From NCBI RefSeq assembly GCF_014844075.1, contig NZ_CP062165.1:4712001-4776000 (forward strand): a stretch of DNA of 64,000 nt, given 5' to 3'. Below are positions 1-8,636 of the stretch, piece after piece. The position numbers and the translations under genes are program-made. Numbering within the stretch: position 1 is the first letter of the stretch; every line of letters starts with the position of its first letter. The DNA is from Paenibacillus sp. JNUCC-31. GTDB taxonomy: Bacteria; Bacillota; Bacilli; Paenibacillales; Paenibacillaceae. The notes under the pieces are model-generated. The model worked only from the letters and a program-made list of their open reading frames with translations, made no database searches and was not told the DNA's origin.

Positions 1-513
1 GTATACCGCGGACACTTCAATACCGTCAATAACGGTGTAATCTCCAATCTGCCGGATGATGCAATCATTGAAGCACCAGGATATGTGGACCGCAACGGCA
101 TTTCGATGCCGCTTGTAGGCGATTTGCCGCTCGGTCCGGCTGCCGTGTGTAACGTAAGCATTTCTGTACAACGGCTTGCGGTTGAAGCTGCTGTACATGG
201 TGATGACAAACTATTGCGTCAGGCATTCATGATGGACCCACTTGTGGGTGCAGTATGTAATCCAAAAGAGATCTGGCAAATGGTCGATGAAATGCTGGTC
301 GCCCAAGCTCAGTGGTTGCCGCAATATGGGGATGCCATTGCCGCGGCAGAAGCAAGACTCGCTGCGGGCAACCTGATTCCTACGAAGGATTACGAAGGTG
401 CTGCACGTCTCAAAGTGAAAACCGTTGAGGAGATGCAGCAGGATCGTGATGCCGCCAACAAAAATGCGGGTGAATCGGATAAAGGGAAAGATCGCGAGAA
501 AGTGCAGCAATAG
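1..513 (+). CDS. melA: GH4 family glycosidase, alpha-galactosidase (MelA)-like, 3' part only
   Basis: This is the C-terminal 170 residues of a gene that begins before the window; the frame is open from base 1. The visible part has the conserved GH4 run FNTVNNGVISNLPD, then VDRNGI, VGDLPLGPAA, an SVQRLAVEAA helix and DPLVGAVCNPKEIWQM, which I recognise from NAD- and Mn-dependent alpha-galactosidases of the MelA group. Such enzymes act in the cytoplasm and hydrolyse alpha-galactosides by an oxidation-elimination mechanism. The NAD-binding N-terminus and metal ligands lie outside the window, so substrate specificity (galactoside, glucoside or galacturonide) cannot be settled. The tail after about residue 140 is Lys/Glu/Asp-rich and low in complexity. 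The gene ends just before a strong convergent terminator. Confidence 0.8.
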   Translation, partial: VYRGHFNTVNNGVISNLPDDAIIEAPGYVDRNGISMPLVGDLPLGPAAVCNVSISVQRLAVEAAVHGDDKLLRQAFMMDPLVGAVCNPKEIWQMVDEMLVAQAQWLPQYGDAIAAAEARLAAGNLIPTKDYEGAARLKVKTVEEMQQDRDAANKNAGESDKGKDREKVQQ

Positions 514-599
514 ATAGAGGCAGGATGTACAACAACGAAATAGGAATAAGAATATGATCGCAAGAAATAACCAAATGAATATGAATATAAACAGTAAAC

Positions 600-633
600 A
601 GGGCCCTCTCATTATTGAGGGCCCTTATTTGTT
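600..633. terminator. Convergent rho-independent terminator
   Basis: An inverted repeat (AGGGCCCTC ... GAGGGCCCTT) with a short AT loop is followed by T-rich sequence. It lies between two convergent genes and can serve both strands. Confidence 0.85.
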
Positions 634-634
634 T

Positions 635-1195
635 CTATTTTTTCTCCACAACACGAACCGCAAAAGCAAAAGAAGTACTTCCCAAGCTGACCTGTGAATC
701 TTGACTTGAAGTCCAACGGACAGATGCTCCGTAATAATGTGTTCCTGGTTCCTTAGGAAGTTGGAAGGTCCCATCCGTGGAAGCGATAGGCTCGACTTGC
801 TCCTCTATATATTCAAACAGATCCCATTCATCAGGCGGAATATCAGTGCCCATATGTATGGATACTTCTTCGCCAACAAGGACAGGCACAAATGTATGCC
901 CTTTTAGCAAGTCCATACCTCCCACATAATCAGCGCAGGTGCCACTCCAACAATAACTGCCCTGTACAGCTGGAATAGAGATGCCGCTTTCGCTCTGGAT
1001 AGTTGGCGTAGGCAGTTCCTGGGGTAAGTTGGAATCCGGTTCCTGAGCTTTGTCCTGTTGAGATCCCATATCTGCTTCCTTTGGATTGGTCGTTGGGGGT
1101 GAGCCGGATTCGTTTGTACCGTTACTTGGAGCAGGACTACAGCCGGATAATATCAGCAAAGTTGTAAGGAACACGACTGAAGACAATGTTCTCAT
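635..1195 (-). CDS. Secreted lipoprotein, unknown function
   Basis: A 186-residue protein starting at MRTLSSVVFL with a lipoprotein signal ending in the lipobox LILSGC, so it should be anchored outside the membrane. Residues about 25-75 are a Pro/Gln/Ser-rich linker. The C-terminal part carries YCWSGTCADYVGG, a Cys-containing motif typical of small Paenibacillus/Bacillus lipoproteins, followed by a beta-rich region. I do not recognise a named function. The reading frame continues upstream to 1441 without a credible signal, so I placed the start at 1195. A GGGAGGTGG ribosome site lies about 20 bases before this ATG; a GTG inside it (about 1225) is an alternative, so the exact start is uncertain. 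Confidence 0.65.
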   Translation of the reverse strand: MRTLSSVVFLTTLLILSGCSPAPSNGTNESGSPPTTNPKEADMGSQQDKAQEPDSNLPQELPTPTIQSESGISIPAVQGSYCWSGTCADYVGGMDLLKGHTFVPVLVGEEVSIHMGTDIPPDEWDLFEYIEEQVEPIASTDGTFQLPKEPGTHYYGASVRWTSSQDSQVSLGSTSFAFAVRVVEKK

Positions 1196-1230
1196 TGTTT
1201 TGATGAATTTTATTTTATCCACCTCCCTAA

Positions 1231-1392
1231 TATCTTCCAGACGAAAAGCAAGAGAAGAATGTTGCTCAGCAGTGGGCTGGAACGGAACTGAAGAAGTTTC
1301 AGGAGACGGGGAAATGGGATTCGCTTGTGCATGAGAAGCTGGTGGAACCGGCGCAAGTGAAAGAAGCTTTTTCACAAATTGTTGACAATTAA
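1231..1392 (+). pseudogene. Possible orphan C-terminal gene fragment
   Basis: This 53-codon frame has no start codon or ribosome site but reads like a genuine protein tail, ending ...EKLVEPAQVKEAFSQIVDN and then a stop. It contains Trp, many Lys/Glu and helical periodicity. It sits upstream of the amino-acid transporter and antiparallel to the 5' side of the lipoprotein gene. I read it as the residue of a gene removed by deletion. The family is not recognised and chance cannot be excluded. Confidence 0.3.
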
Positions 1393-1524
1393 GTGGATTC
1401 AAATAGATGGAAAAGGACAAGAGGCTCGACTCTTCTTTCATGCTATGTTATTATAAGACTCTGATAACGTGGTAACGAACTAAAGCGTTTGGGTTTTGGT
1501 TATAGACATGGAGGGGTTAGAGAG

Positions 1525-2295
1525 ATGAGAAAACAAGCGATATTTCTATTACTGATCAGCATATGCATGATTGTTGTTGCGGGTTGTTCCAGCTCGGGAA
1601 GCAAGGATGAACATGCCATTATTGTGGGAATAGATGATAAGTTTGCTCCAATGGGCTTCCGGGATGACAAGAATGAAATTGTTGGTTTTGATATTGATTA
1701 TGCCAGAGCGGCAGCGGAGAAAATGGGGAAAAAGATTACGTTTCAGCCCATTGACTGGTCTTCCAAAGAATCGGAGCTGAACAGCGGCCGCATCGACCTG
1801 ATCTGGAACGGTTACACAATTACGGATGAGCGGAAAGATAAAGTGCTGTTCACGAAGCCGTATCTGGAGAACAGTCAGGTTGCAGTCACACTCGCGGACT
1901 CACCGATCACGAAACTGGATGAACTGGATGGCAAAAATGTAGGGTTGCAGGCTCTGTCCTCTGCGGCTGATGCACTTGCCGCAAGTCCTCTGAACGATAA
2001 AGTGAAAGCTTCCGAATTCCCGGACAACGTACTGGCGCTAACTGATCTCAAGACTAAACGTTTGGATGCTGTCATCATCGACGAAGTGGTCGCGAGATAT
2101 TACATGTCCAAGGAAGAGGGAACGTTCAAATTGCTGGATGAATCCCTTGCTCCGGAACAATACGGTATTGGTGTGAAAAAAGGTAATGAGGAACTGCTGA
2201 ATCAGCTGCAAAAAGCACTGGATGAGCTGAATGCCGATGGCAAAGCAGCCGAGATATCCACCAAATGGTTTGGTGAAGATAAAGTTTTGAAATAG
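1525..2295 (+). CDS. Polar amino-acid ABC transporter, substrate-binding lipoprotein
   Basis: A 256-residue SBP_bac_3 family protein. Start is the ATG at 1525, eight bases after GGAGGGG; a longer frame from 1489 lacks this support. Residues 1-20 form a lipoprotein signal with lipobox VVAGC. The mature part has the family features IIVGIDDKFAPMGF, GFDIDYARAAAEKMG, a SGRIDLIWNGYTIT segment and KPYLENSQVAV. It should capture a polar amino acid (cystine, glutamine or arginine types are similar) on the outer membrane face and deliver it to the permease encoded next. First gene of a three-gene unit with 2401-3060 and 3123-3878. Confidence 0.9.
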   Translation: MRKQAIFLLLISICMIVVAGCSSSGSKDEHAIIVGIDDKFAPMGFRDDKNEIVGFDIDYARAAAEKMGKKITFQPIDWSSKESELNSGRIDLIWNGYTITDERKDKVLFTKPYLENSQVAVTLADSPITKLDELDGKNVGLQALSSAADALAASPLNDKVKASEFPDNVLALTDLKTKRLDAVIIDEVVARYYMSKEEGTFKLLDESLAPEQYGIGVKKGNEELLNQLQKALDELNADGKAAEISTKWFGEDKVLK

Positions 2296-2400
2296 GTCCA
2301 GGCACTTGCCTGACATATGTAAACAACATGACCCCGGATTCCAAAATGGAGCAAGTCTCCTGAGGAATGCGGGGTTAACAGATTAGAGGAGCCGATTGCG

Positions 2401-3060
2401 ATGAGTTGGGAATATCTCTCGGGCATTATGAAGCCCATGCTTGAAGGGGCACAGACCACAATCTTTTTATTTTTGCTGGCGATTGTGTTGTCTGTACCGC
2501 TTGGATTTGGAGTAACCTTGTTGATGAAAAGCCGATTCAAGCCACTGGCATGGATCGCTCATACGTACGTATATGTGATGCGGGGAACGCCTCTGATGCT
2601 TCAGCTGTTGTTCTTCTGCTTTGGTCTTCCGCTGCTTCCAGGCGTGGGGGAGTATCTTGTATTTGACCGCTTCACAGCAGCGGCACTGGCCTTTATTTTG
2701 AATTATGGTGCGTACTTTGCCGAGATTTTCAGAGGCGGATTGCTCTCGATTGATAAAGGACAACATGAAGCTGCACAGGTACTGGGCCTAAGCAAATGGC
2801 AGACGATGACGAAGGTCATCATTCCACAGATGATCCGGGTTGTTTTGCCTGCGACGGCGAACGAATCCATTACCTTGATCAAAGATACGGCGTTGCTGTA
2901 TGCAGTTGCTGTACCTGAGTTACTCCACTATGCACAGGCTGCGGTAAACCGGGATTTCCGTCTGACCCCATTCCTGATTGCCGGTATTATTTATTTGTTG
3001 CTGACCATGGTACTCACCTTGTTCTTCAAGGCACTGGAGAAACGTTATACATTTGAGTAA
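2401..3060 (+). CDS. Polar amino-acid ABC transporter permease
   Basis: A 219-residue integral membrane protein of the HisM/GlnP type with about five membrane segments. The motif [15 protein letters not shown] (roughly residues 130-145) is the EAA-type loop that contacts the ATPase. A GAGGAG site lies nine bases before the ATG. It lies 105 bases after the binding-protein gene and 62 before the ATPase gene, so the three form one import system. A single permease suggests a homodimer. Confidence 0.92.
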   Translation: MSWEYLSGIMKPMLEGAQTTIFLFLLAIVLSVPLGFGVTLLMKSRFKPLAWIAHTYVYVMRGTPLMLQLLFFCFGLPLLPGVGEYLVFDRFTAAALAFILNYGAYFAEIFRGGLLSIDKGQHEAAQVLGLSKWQTMTKVIIPQMIRVVLPATANESITLIKDTALLYAVAVPELLHYAQAAVNRDFRLTPFLIAGIIYLLLTMVLTLFFKALEKRYTFE

Positions 3061-3122
3061 ACACGCACGGACCAGAAATTTATGAAGTTATCCAATCTGA
3101 TCAATTAAAGGACTGTCTGCAT

Positions 3123-3878
3123 ATGACCCATATTATAGAAGTGAATCAGTTGAGAAAATCATTCGGTACACTCGATGTGCTGAAGCAGGTATCGTTTAAC
3201 GTGGAGCCGGGCGAGGTCATTGCCGTGATCGGACCTTCAGGTTCCGGTAAAAGTACAATGCTGCGCAGCCTGATTCATCTTGAAGAGATTTCGGGTGGAT
3301 CGATTCGCATTCAAGGACAGACGCTGGCTGAGAACGGATCGTACGCGGGTGGCGCGGATATTCGGAAGATTACGGATCGCATGGGCATGGTTTTTCAGCA
3401 TTTCAATCTGTTTCCGCATCTGACCGTACAGGCGAATCTGGAACTGGCACCGAAGACGTTGAAAAAAGAAAGTTCGGCGATCATTCGGCAGCGCAGTCTG
3501 GAATTGCTCGGTAAAGTAGGGCTGTCCGACAAGGCGGATGCCTATCCCGCCAACCTGTCGGGTGGACAGAAACAGCGCGTAGCCATTGCTCGCGCACTGA
3601 TGATGCAGCCGGATATTCTGCTGTTCGACGAACCGACCTCGGCACTCGATCCTGAGCTGACGGGAGAAGTGCTGCGTGTCATCAAGCAGCTCGCACAGGA
3701 GAATATGACGATGATGATCGTCACGCATGAGATGAGCTTTGCCCGCGATGTCGCGGATCGCGTCTTCTTCATGGACAACGGCGAAATCGCCGAGGCGGGT
3801 CCGCCGGAGCAGATTTTCGGCAATCCCAAGCTGGAGCGCACACGTACGTTTTTGCAGCGGGTGGAAGTGGAAGGGTAA
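3123..3878 (+). CDS. Polar amino-acid ABC transporter ATPase
   Basis: A 251-residue cytoplasmic nucleotide-binding subunit. Visible motifs are Walker [10 protein letters not shown] (about residue 37), Q-loop [14 protein letters not shown] signature [15 protein letters not shown], Walker [13 protein letters not shown] and the H-loop VTHEMSFA. It powers the importer encoded by the two upstream genes, probably as a dimer on the permease pair. Length is normal for the GlnQ/HisP group. The 3' end is more GC-rich than the start, which I note without interpretation. A terminator follows 17 bases after the stop. Confidence 0.95.
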   Translation: MTHIIEVNQLRKSFGTLDVLKQVSFNVEPGEVIAVIGPSGSGKSTMLRSLIHLEEISGGSIRIQGQTLAENGSYAGGADIRKITDRMGMVFQHFNLFPHLTVQANLELAPKTLKKESSAIIRQRSLELLGKVGLSDKADAYPANLSGGQKQRVAIARALMMQPDILLFDEPTSALDPELTGEVLRVIKQLAQENMTMMIVTHEMSFARDVADRVFFMDNGEIAEAGPPEQIFGNPKLERTRTFLQRVEVEG

Positions 3879-3895
3879 CTAGAAATATTTAAAAT

Positions 3896-3940
3896 GAGGA
3901 TGTCCCATAAGTCATGAATATGACGGGGCATCCTCTTTTA
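3896..3940 (+). terminator. Rho-independent terminator of the amino-acid transporter operon
   Basis: GAGGATGTCCC pairs with GGGGCATCCTC and is followed by TTTTA. It lies directly downstream of the ATPase gene. Confidence 0.85.
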
Positions 3941-4004
3941 GCGTTATTTTGTTTTAATGAACCTGACACACGCTATTCGCTCCCATTTGCCCAGATCTGA
4001 GATC

Positions 4005-4097
4005 TAACGAATCACAGAGACGTTATTTCGTCGATTCACTTGATTTTTTAGGTTTTGAAGCCCTTTGATGACGAAATAGCGTTACTGAGGTTCGTTA
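4005..4097. repeat. Imperfect long inverted repeat, MITE-like intergenic element
   Basis: Arms 4005-4032 and 4070-4097 are reverse complements at 23 of 28 positions (TAACGAA ... TTATTTCGTC against GACGAAATAG ... TTCGTTA), with a 37-base AT-rich middle. It fills the gap between two convergent genes. No coding potential. It looks like a dispersed non-autonomous element or structured intergenic repeat; copies elsewhere in the genome cannot be seen from here. Confidence 0.6.
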
Positions 4098-4207
4098 AAT
4101 CTTGCAACCGTTGATGATCTGCCTTTTAAGGTGCGGTAGGTTCGTTAGCGCTTGGAGCGAGGCAGAATTCCTTTTGAGAAAGACCTATTTTTTTGGAAAA
4201 GTTCCAT

Positions 4208-4759
4208 TCAAGAGATGTAGCCGTCAAACAGCCAAATGCCTTCTGGGGAACGGACAAAAGAGAACTCATACGCGATATATCCTTCCAAACCTTTTGTCGT
4301 GATGTATTGTGCTATGAATAGCATGAAATGGTCCGTATCTTTTTGATTGTAACCTCTGAATTCGAATTCACCCCACTGTATACCCTGAAGGAAATTGACT
4401 TCATAGGAGTGGCCTGCATTATGAATAGTCATGGTATTGTTGTTTGTGGATATATCCACATTAGGGGAGGATACGGATTCAATATACGCCGTATCTCCAG
4501 ACTCCATGGCAGAGATCAGCTTAAACGTCATGTTCAGAGTTTCTCTTAAATTGTTTCTGAGCTCCTCGCTATGTACGTTCTCTTGAATTTGAGCGATCTG
4601 TTCCTGAAGGCGAGCGTTATCTTCCCGTAATTCCTTGATGGTTTGCATATTTTCCTGGTTAAGTTCCATCGACTTCAAAGCTTCGACAGACGTATCCGAT
4701 CCACTGCAGCCTGTCATCAAAAAAGTAACCGACAATAGTAAAGGTGCAAATTTATACAT
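4208..4759 (-). CDS. Small lipoprotein with coiled-coil segment
   Basis: 183 residues. A lipoprotein signal (LLLSVTFLMTGC) predicts an acylated Cys and surface anchoring. Residues about 30-75 (QENMQTIKELREDNARLQEQIAQIQ...) form a heptad-like coiled coil. The C-terminal half contains a beta-rich fold with VEALKS, ISAMESGDTAYIESVSSPNV and WLFDGYIS, resembling NTF2/DUF4878-like surface domains, but I do not assign a family. A GGAGG ribosome site is well placed before the ATG. Divergent from 4939. Confidence 0.75.
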   Translation of the reverse strand: MYKFAPLLLSVTFLMTGCSGSDTSVEALKSMELNQENMQTIKELREDNARLQEQIAQIQENVHSEELRNNLRETLNMTFKLISAMESGDTAYIESVSSPNVDISTNNNTMTIHNAGHSYEVNFLQGIQWGEFEFRGYNQKDTDHFMLFIAQYITTKGLEGYIAYEFSFVRSPEGIWLFDGYIS

Positions 4760-4938
4760 AATAAACCTCCTTATCCTTAAATTAGAATATCATAATTTCT
4801 GTGTTCTTAGGTGCTCTTAGTTTGCGGTCGATAAAGTAAATATATTTAATAAAATCGGAATATTTACAAATAATGGAGCATATTTTCCAAGCTAATCAAG
4901 TATAATGAGAATACTTAATAAACAGGGAGGATTTACCT

Positions 4939-5277
4939 TTGGACCAACGTCAGCATGATGCAGATCGTTATTATAGCGATCCGCTTCCGCCACCACCTTA
5001 TGTAATACCCAAAACCAATGGCAAGTCTATCGCAGCGCTTGTCATGGGAATTTTGTCAATCATGATTCCATACTTGGGGTTTCTGATTGGAATTGTTGCT
5101 ATCATATTTGCATCTATTTCTCTTAAAGAAATCAAGCTTCGCATGGAACAAGGAAGAGGACTCGCGATTGCTGGTCTCGTCTGTGGCATCATTGGCACGG
5201 CAATTTATGCGATTATCTTTTTGTTCCTGCTGGTTGCATTTCTCGCATTCTCCAGCGGCGAGATTTCTTCATATTAG
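4939..5277 (+). CDS. DUF4190 small membrane protein
   Basis: 112 residues, TTG start supported by GGGAGG at 4924. A Pro-rich cytoplasmic N-terminus (PLPPPPYVIP) is followed by two hydrophobic segments, NGKSIAALVMGILSIMIPYLG and LAIAGLVCGIIGTAIYAIIF, the arrangement of DUF4190 proteins (the KSIAALVLGILS start is characteristic). Function is unknown. A TATAAT box at 4901-4906 may be its -10 element, but no good -35 is visible. Confidence 0.8.
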   Translation: MDQRQHDADRYYSDPLPPPPYVIPKTNGKSIAALVMGILSIMIPYLGFLIGIVAIIFASISLKEIKLRMEQGRGLAIAGLVCGIIGTAIYAIIFLFLLVAFLAFSSGEISSY

Positions 5278-5324
5278 GATATGTGGAATGAGAAAGGGCG
5301 ATCTGCATTTGTCTCCTCACTAAA

Positions 5325-5400
5325 AAAGCAAGGCCGTGTATAAGCAAACACCCGCTGTGTTCCAGACGTGGGCCTTGCTTATACACATGCCTTGCTTTTT
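5325..5400. terminator. Long bidirectional terminator hairpin
   Basis: AAAAAGCAAGGC plus GTGTATAAGCAA pair with TTGCTTATACAC plus GCCTTGCTTTTT, giving a stem of about 24 bp with one bulge. It lies between convergent genes, with A-tract and T-tract on opposite sides. Confidence 0.9.
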
Positions 5401-5411
5401 ATTTTCCCATT

Positions 5412-7601
5412 TTATACGTGAAGTGCTGCCTCACCGCTTACTTCTTCGATCTCACTCGTACGATGCACCATGAAATAGGTGAAGGTAGCCGCCAGCCCAA
5501 TCACCGCAAAGATGCACAAAATTCCGATCTGATCCCAAGCCACATCAAACTGTCCACTCGAAATAACAGCTTTATACCCGGTTACCGAATAGGTCATCGG
5601 CAGCCATGGGTTGAAACCTTTCAGCCAATTCGGAATAAGTTCCAACGGGAACGTACCTGCGCTGGTTGTCAGTTGGAAGATTAACATCAGGATCGCCAGG
5701 AAGCGTCCGGGATTCTCCAACCAAGTAACCAGGGCTTGAATGATGTACATGAAGCTTAGACTCGTAACAAAGCTGAATAAAAGGAACAAAGGTATGCTTT
5801 GAACTTCAAGGCCCAGGCCAGACAAGACAAGCCAGGAAGCGAGCAGGGACTGCACAGCACTCATGATCGTGAAGGCCAATGTTCTGCTCACAAAACGATT
5901 CCAGCTGCCCGCATCGGCAACCGAGCTGCCGCGTGTGGGTACAACCAGCGTTGCAATCAATGCCCCGACAAACAGCCCCAATGACAGGAAGTATGGTGAG
6001 AATCCTGTACCATAGTTGGGCACTTCGTTATGTTTATGTTCATCCACCTGAACGGGCTCGGCATACATCGTTACAAGTTCATCCGTTTTTTTCACACTGC
6101 CCGTTTGATCGGCGGCTTCATTCAGTTTGGTGGCAAGTTCACCAGAGCCGTCGGTTAACTTGGCGGTACCTTCTTTTAAATCTCCTGCGCCATTATCCAG
6201 CTTGCGAGAACCGTCGGCAATGGTCGTAATTCCATCTGAAAGTTGGTTCAACCCATCAACCAGTTTCCCTGCACCTGCGTTTAATTGACTCGAACCCTCT
6301 GCAAGTTTGGCTCCGCCAGTAGCAGCCTCAGATAATTTGGAGTTGAACTGTTGGAGACCTGTCGCAAGCTGTTCCTGTCCAGCAGACAACTGCGTTGCTC
6401 CTACTACAAGCTGCTGTTGTCCTTGTACTAACTGGCTGCTGCCTTGATGCAGTTGTTGCTGCGCAGCTTGCAGGCGTTTGCTGCCTTCGACCAATTGCTG
6501 TCCGCCTTGATACACCTGTTCGCTACCAGCAGCAACAGCCTGACTTGCTGCCAGCAACTGTTGTACAGCCGGGTTAGCAGCTAACTCTGGACTGGCCTCA
6601 GCTAATTGGGCAAGACCTTGCGCAACGCCCTTGGCGCCTTCACTTACTTTGCCGCTGCCTTCGACTGAAGTCTGCAATCCTGTGGTCAGCTTGGCGCTGC
6701 CTTCCTCGGATGCCGCCAGTCCTGCATCCAATTGGGCTGCTCCTTTCTGAGCAGATTGAATCCCGGCCTGCAACTGTTTACCGCCAGCTTCAGTTTGGGC
6801 TGCTCCATCACCGAGCTTCGTGCCTGCCGCCGCCAATTGGGACAAACCATTGGAAAGGGAGCTGGCTCCCGTATGAAGCTCGCCAATACCTTGAGCCAAG
6901 GTGCTCGTGCCTTCTTTTAACGGGGTCATACCTGTTTCGAGTTGGTCGGTTCCATCCGCCAGTTTGGACAGGTTCTCTTTCAATTTGGAGGCACCTTCGT
7001 CCAGCTTGACCGCACCCTCGTTAATCTGACCTGCGCCATCTCCGGCATCCGCCAAACCGCTAGAGATTTTCTCCACCTGATCCAGCAACGTTTCAGTATA
7101 CGATTCCGTCACTTTGGCGGAGACTTTGGATTTGATCTGTTTGACCGCCGTCCCGCCAATCTGACCCGCGAGGAAGTTGTATCCTTCATTGGGTTCATAG
7201 ATCAGCTCTGCCGGCTGGGGATGGTCATCCATCAGCGTGGTTGCTTTTGCTGAAAAATCCTCCGGAATAACGATCGTCATATAGTACGTGTTGTCTTCCA
7301 TGCCTCGCTCCGCTTGTTCCCGTGTTACGAATTGCCAGTTGAAGTCGTCACTCTTTTTCAATTCATCGACCAGATTCTGTCCGACTTCCAGCAATTTATC
7401 GTTGTAGGTTGCCCCCTGATCCGTGTTGACCACGGCGACAGGCAATTCATTCATTTTGCCGTAAGGGTCCCAGAATGCATTAAGGAACAGACCGCTATAT
7501 AGCACAGGAATGAACAGCACCACGAGAATCGGAATAAAAACTTTTGGTTTCTTGAAGGCGGACTTGAAGTCCTGCCCAAATACAGTGAATGATTTCATCA
7601 T
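5412..7601 (-). CDS. YhgE/Pip family membrane protein
   Basis: 729 residues. One N-terminal membrane helix (PKVFIPILVVLFIPVLYSGL) is followed by an extracellular domain with AVVNTDQGATYND, typical of the YhgE/Pip N-terminus. From about residue 190 to 500 there is a long run of degenerate 7-14 residue repeats (xLxxGxxQLxxG, as in KLADGTDQLETG, QLSAGQEQLATG) predicting an extended helical rod. The C-terminal 200 residues hold about five membrane helices of the ABC-2 type. The family includes phage-infection proteins and type VII secretion-linked proteins; the substrate is unknown. ATG at 7601 or 7598 follows GGGGAGAG. Probably co-transcribed with the upstream TetR gene. Confidence 0.9.
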   Translation of the reverse strand: MMKSFTVFGQDFKSAFKKPKVFIPILVVLFIPVLYSGLFLNAFWDPYGKMNELPVAVVNTDQGATYNDKLLEVGQNLVDELKKSDDFNWQFVTREQAERGMEDNTYYMTIVIPEDFSAKATTLMDDHPQPAELIYEPNEGYNFLAGQIGGTAVKQIKSKVSAKVTESYTETLLDQVEKISSGLADAGDGAGQINEGAVKLDEGASKLKENLSKLADGTDQLETGMTPLKEGTSTLAQGIGELHTGASSLSNGLSQLAAAGTKLGDGAAQTEAGGKQLQAGIQSAQKGAAQLDAGLAASEEGSAKLTTGLQTSVEGSGKVSEGAKGVAQGLAQLAEASPELAANPAVQQLLAASQAVAAGSEQVYQGGQQLVEGSKRLQAAQQQLHQGSSQLVQGQQQLVVGATQLSAGQEQLATGLQQFNSKLSEAATGGAKLAEGSSQLNAGAGKLVDGLNQLSDGITTIADGSRKLDNGAGDLKEGTAKLTDGSGELATKLNEAADQTGSVKKTDELVTMYAEPVQVDEHKHNEVPNYGTGFSPYFLSLGLFVGALIATLVVPTRGSSVADAGSWNRFVSRTLAFTIMSAVQSLLASWLVLSGLGLEVQSIPLFLLFSFVTSLSFMYIIQALVTWLENPGRFLAILMLIFQLTTSAGTFPLELIPNWLKGFNPWLPMTYSVTGYKAVISSGQFDVAWDQIGILCIFAVIGLAATFTYFMVHRTSEIEEVSGEAALHV

Positions 7602-7679
7602 GTTCTCTCCCCATCATTACGCTACTCTGTTACTATCTCTTTCTCTAATCTATTAAAGGATTCAGCCGCACATCTTTCT

Positions 7680-8258
7680 TTATGTAGGAGATAATCCACT
7701 TTTGAGAAAGAGGCCCACAAAATCCTTGATCTGATCCTTGTTCAGCGAAGGATGCGCTTTGTTCCAATCGGATGTTAAGGTGACATACAGCTTCAACAGG
7801 ACAAAAGAGACCAGTCTGGGATCGTCCTCGCGAATCTGCTGTAGTTCCATGGCACGTCTTACTTGCCGCTCCAAATATTCAAGAATCGCAGTCTCTACTT
7901 TCTGCAGACCTTCCTTCGCTTGAGGCGTACCGAACTCGTTCACTTCCTGAAACAGTTTGATCAACAGTTCATGTTCTTCCCTGTATTCCAACAAAGAGTC
8001 CATGCTAAGGTGTACGTTATCCAGAAATGAATTCTCTTCCTTTACCGTTTGTTCTGTAATCTGCTTCATATCGGTAATGATCGAGTGGAGAATCTCGTCG
8101 AACAGTTCTTCCTTGTTTTCGAAAAAAGTATAGATGGTTCCCTTGCCTACATTGGCAAGTTTTGCAACCTGCTCCATGGTTGTTGCTTTGTAACCAAACA
8201 ACGCGAACGATTTTTCAGCCGAGTCAATGACTTGCTGCCTTCGATCGATTGTTCTCAT
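7680..8258 (-). CDS. TetR family transcriptional regulator
   Basis: 192 residues. The N-terminal HTH is clear: QQVIDSAEKSFALFGYKATTMEQVAKLANVGKGTIYTFFENKEELFDEIL. The C-terminal part is a helical ligand/dimer domain. GGAGGTGG precedes the ATG. It is the first gene of a minus-strand pair with the YhgE/Pip gene (78 bases apart) and most likely represses that unit. Upstream (8300-8345) the sequence is rich in ACCAATTGACC/AATTAAG half-sites that could hold its operator and a -35 box, but I cannot define a single palindrome. Confidence 0.92.
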   Translation of the reverse strand: MRTIDRRQQVIDSAEKSFALFGYKATTMEQVAKLANVGKGTIYTFFENKEELFDEILHSIITDMKQITEQTVKEENSFLDNVHLSMDSLLEYREEHELLIKLFQEVNEFGTPQAKEGLQKVETAILEYLERQVRRAMELQQIREDDPRLVSFVLLKLYVTLTSDWNKAHPSLNKDQIKDFVGLFLKSGLSPT

Positions 8259-8443
8259 GGCATATCCACCTCCTAGTCGTATGGAATGTTAAAGGTAAAC
8301 CCGGAATTGACTGAATTACTTAATTGGTCAATTGGTCGTTTATAACTGTAGCACTCGAACGGGCAGAGTGGATGTGATCTTTGTCATAATGTACATGGGG
8401 GGAGTGAGGAGGTTATTCAGTGGAATCAGGATGTGACTTAGGC

Positions 8444-8636
8444 AGGTGCGAATGTGAAGCTCACATGAAAACCCTGGGGGATTCGCACCTCAGATTTTGT
8501 CGAAAAGGGGGCAATTATTGCCTTTTGGCATAACGTAGACAGGAATAGATTGAATTATGATATGGAAAGCCATAGAATAATAGTGAAAAAACGTGTTTTT
8601 GATGGATCGGATCGTTAAGATACGTGTTTTTTCGCT
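8444..8636 (+). promoter_or_regulatory. CRISPR leader of array 1 with inverted-repeat block and promoter
   Basis: The leader begins with a perfect 10-bp inverted repeat, AGGTGCGAAT (8444-8453) and ATTCGCACCT (8481-8490), enclosing AAGCTCACAT. This block is conserved at 12197-12242 and 23335-23381. A conserved TTGTCGA and TTTTGGCA follow. A plausible sigma-A promoter lies at TTGAAT (8550-8555), 17 bases, TAGAAT (8573-8578), directed into the array. The last bases before repeat 1 (TTTTTTCGCT) match those before array 2. Bases 8259-8443, between the TetR gene and this leader, show nothing else. Confidence 0.85.

Noticed and set aside
1196..1441. N-terminal extension of the minus-strand lipoprotein gene by 82 residues
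   Set aside because: It would put a lipoprotein signal in the middle of the protein, and the opposite strand reads as a better protein fragment.
4102..4302. 66-codon plus-strand frame antisense to the lipoprotein at 4208-4759
   Set aside because: No ribosome site and no protein-like composition; it overlaps a supported gene on the other strand.
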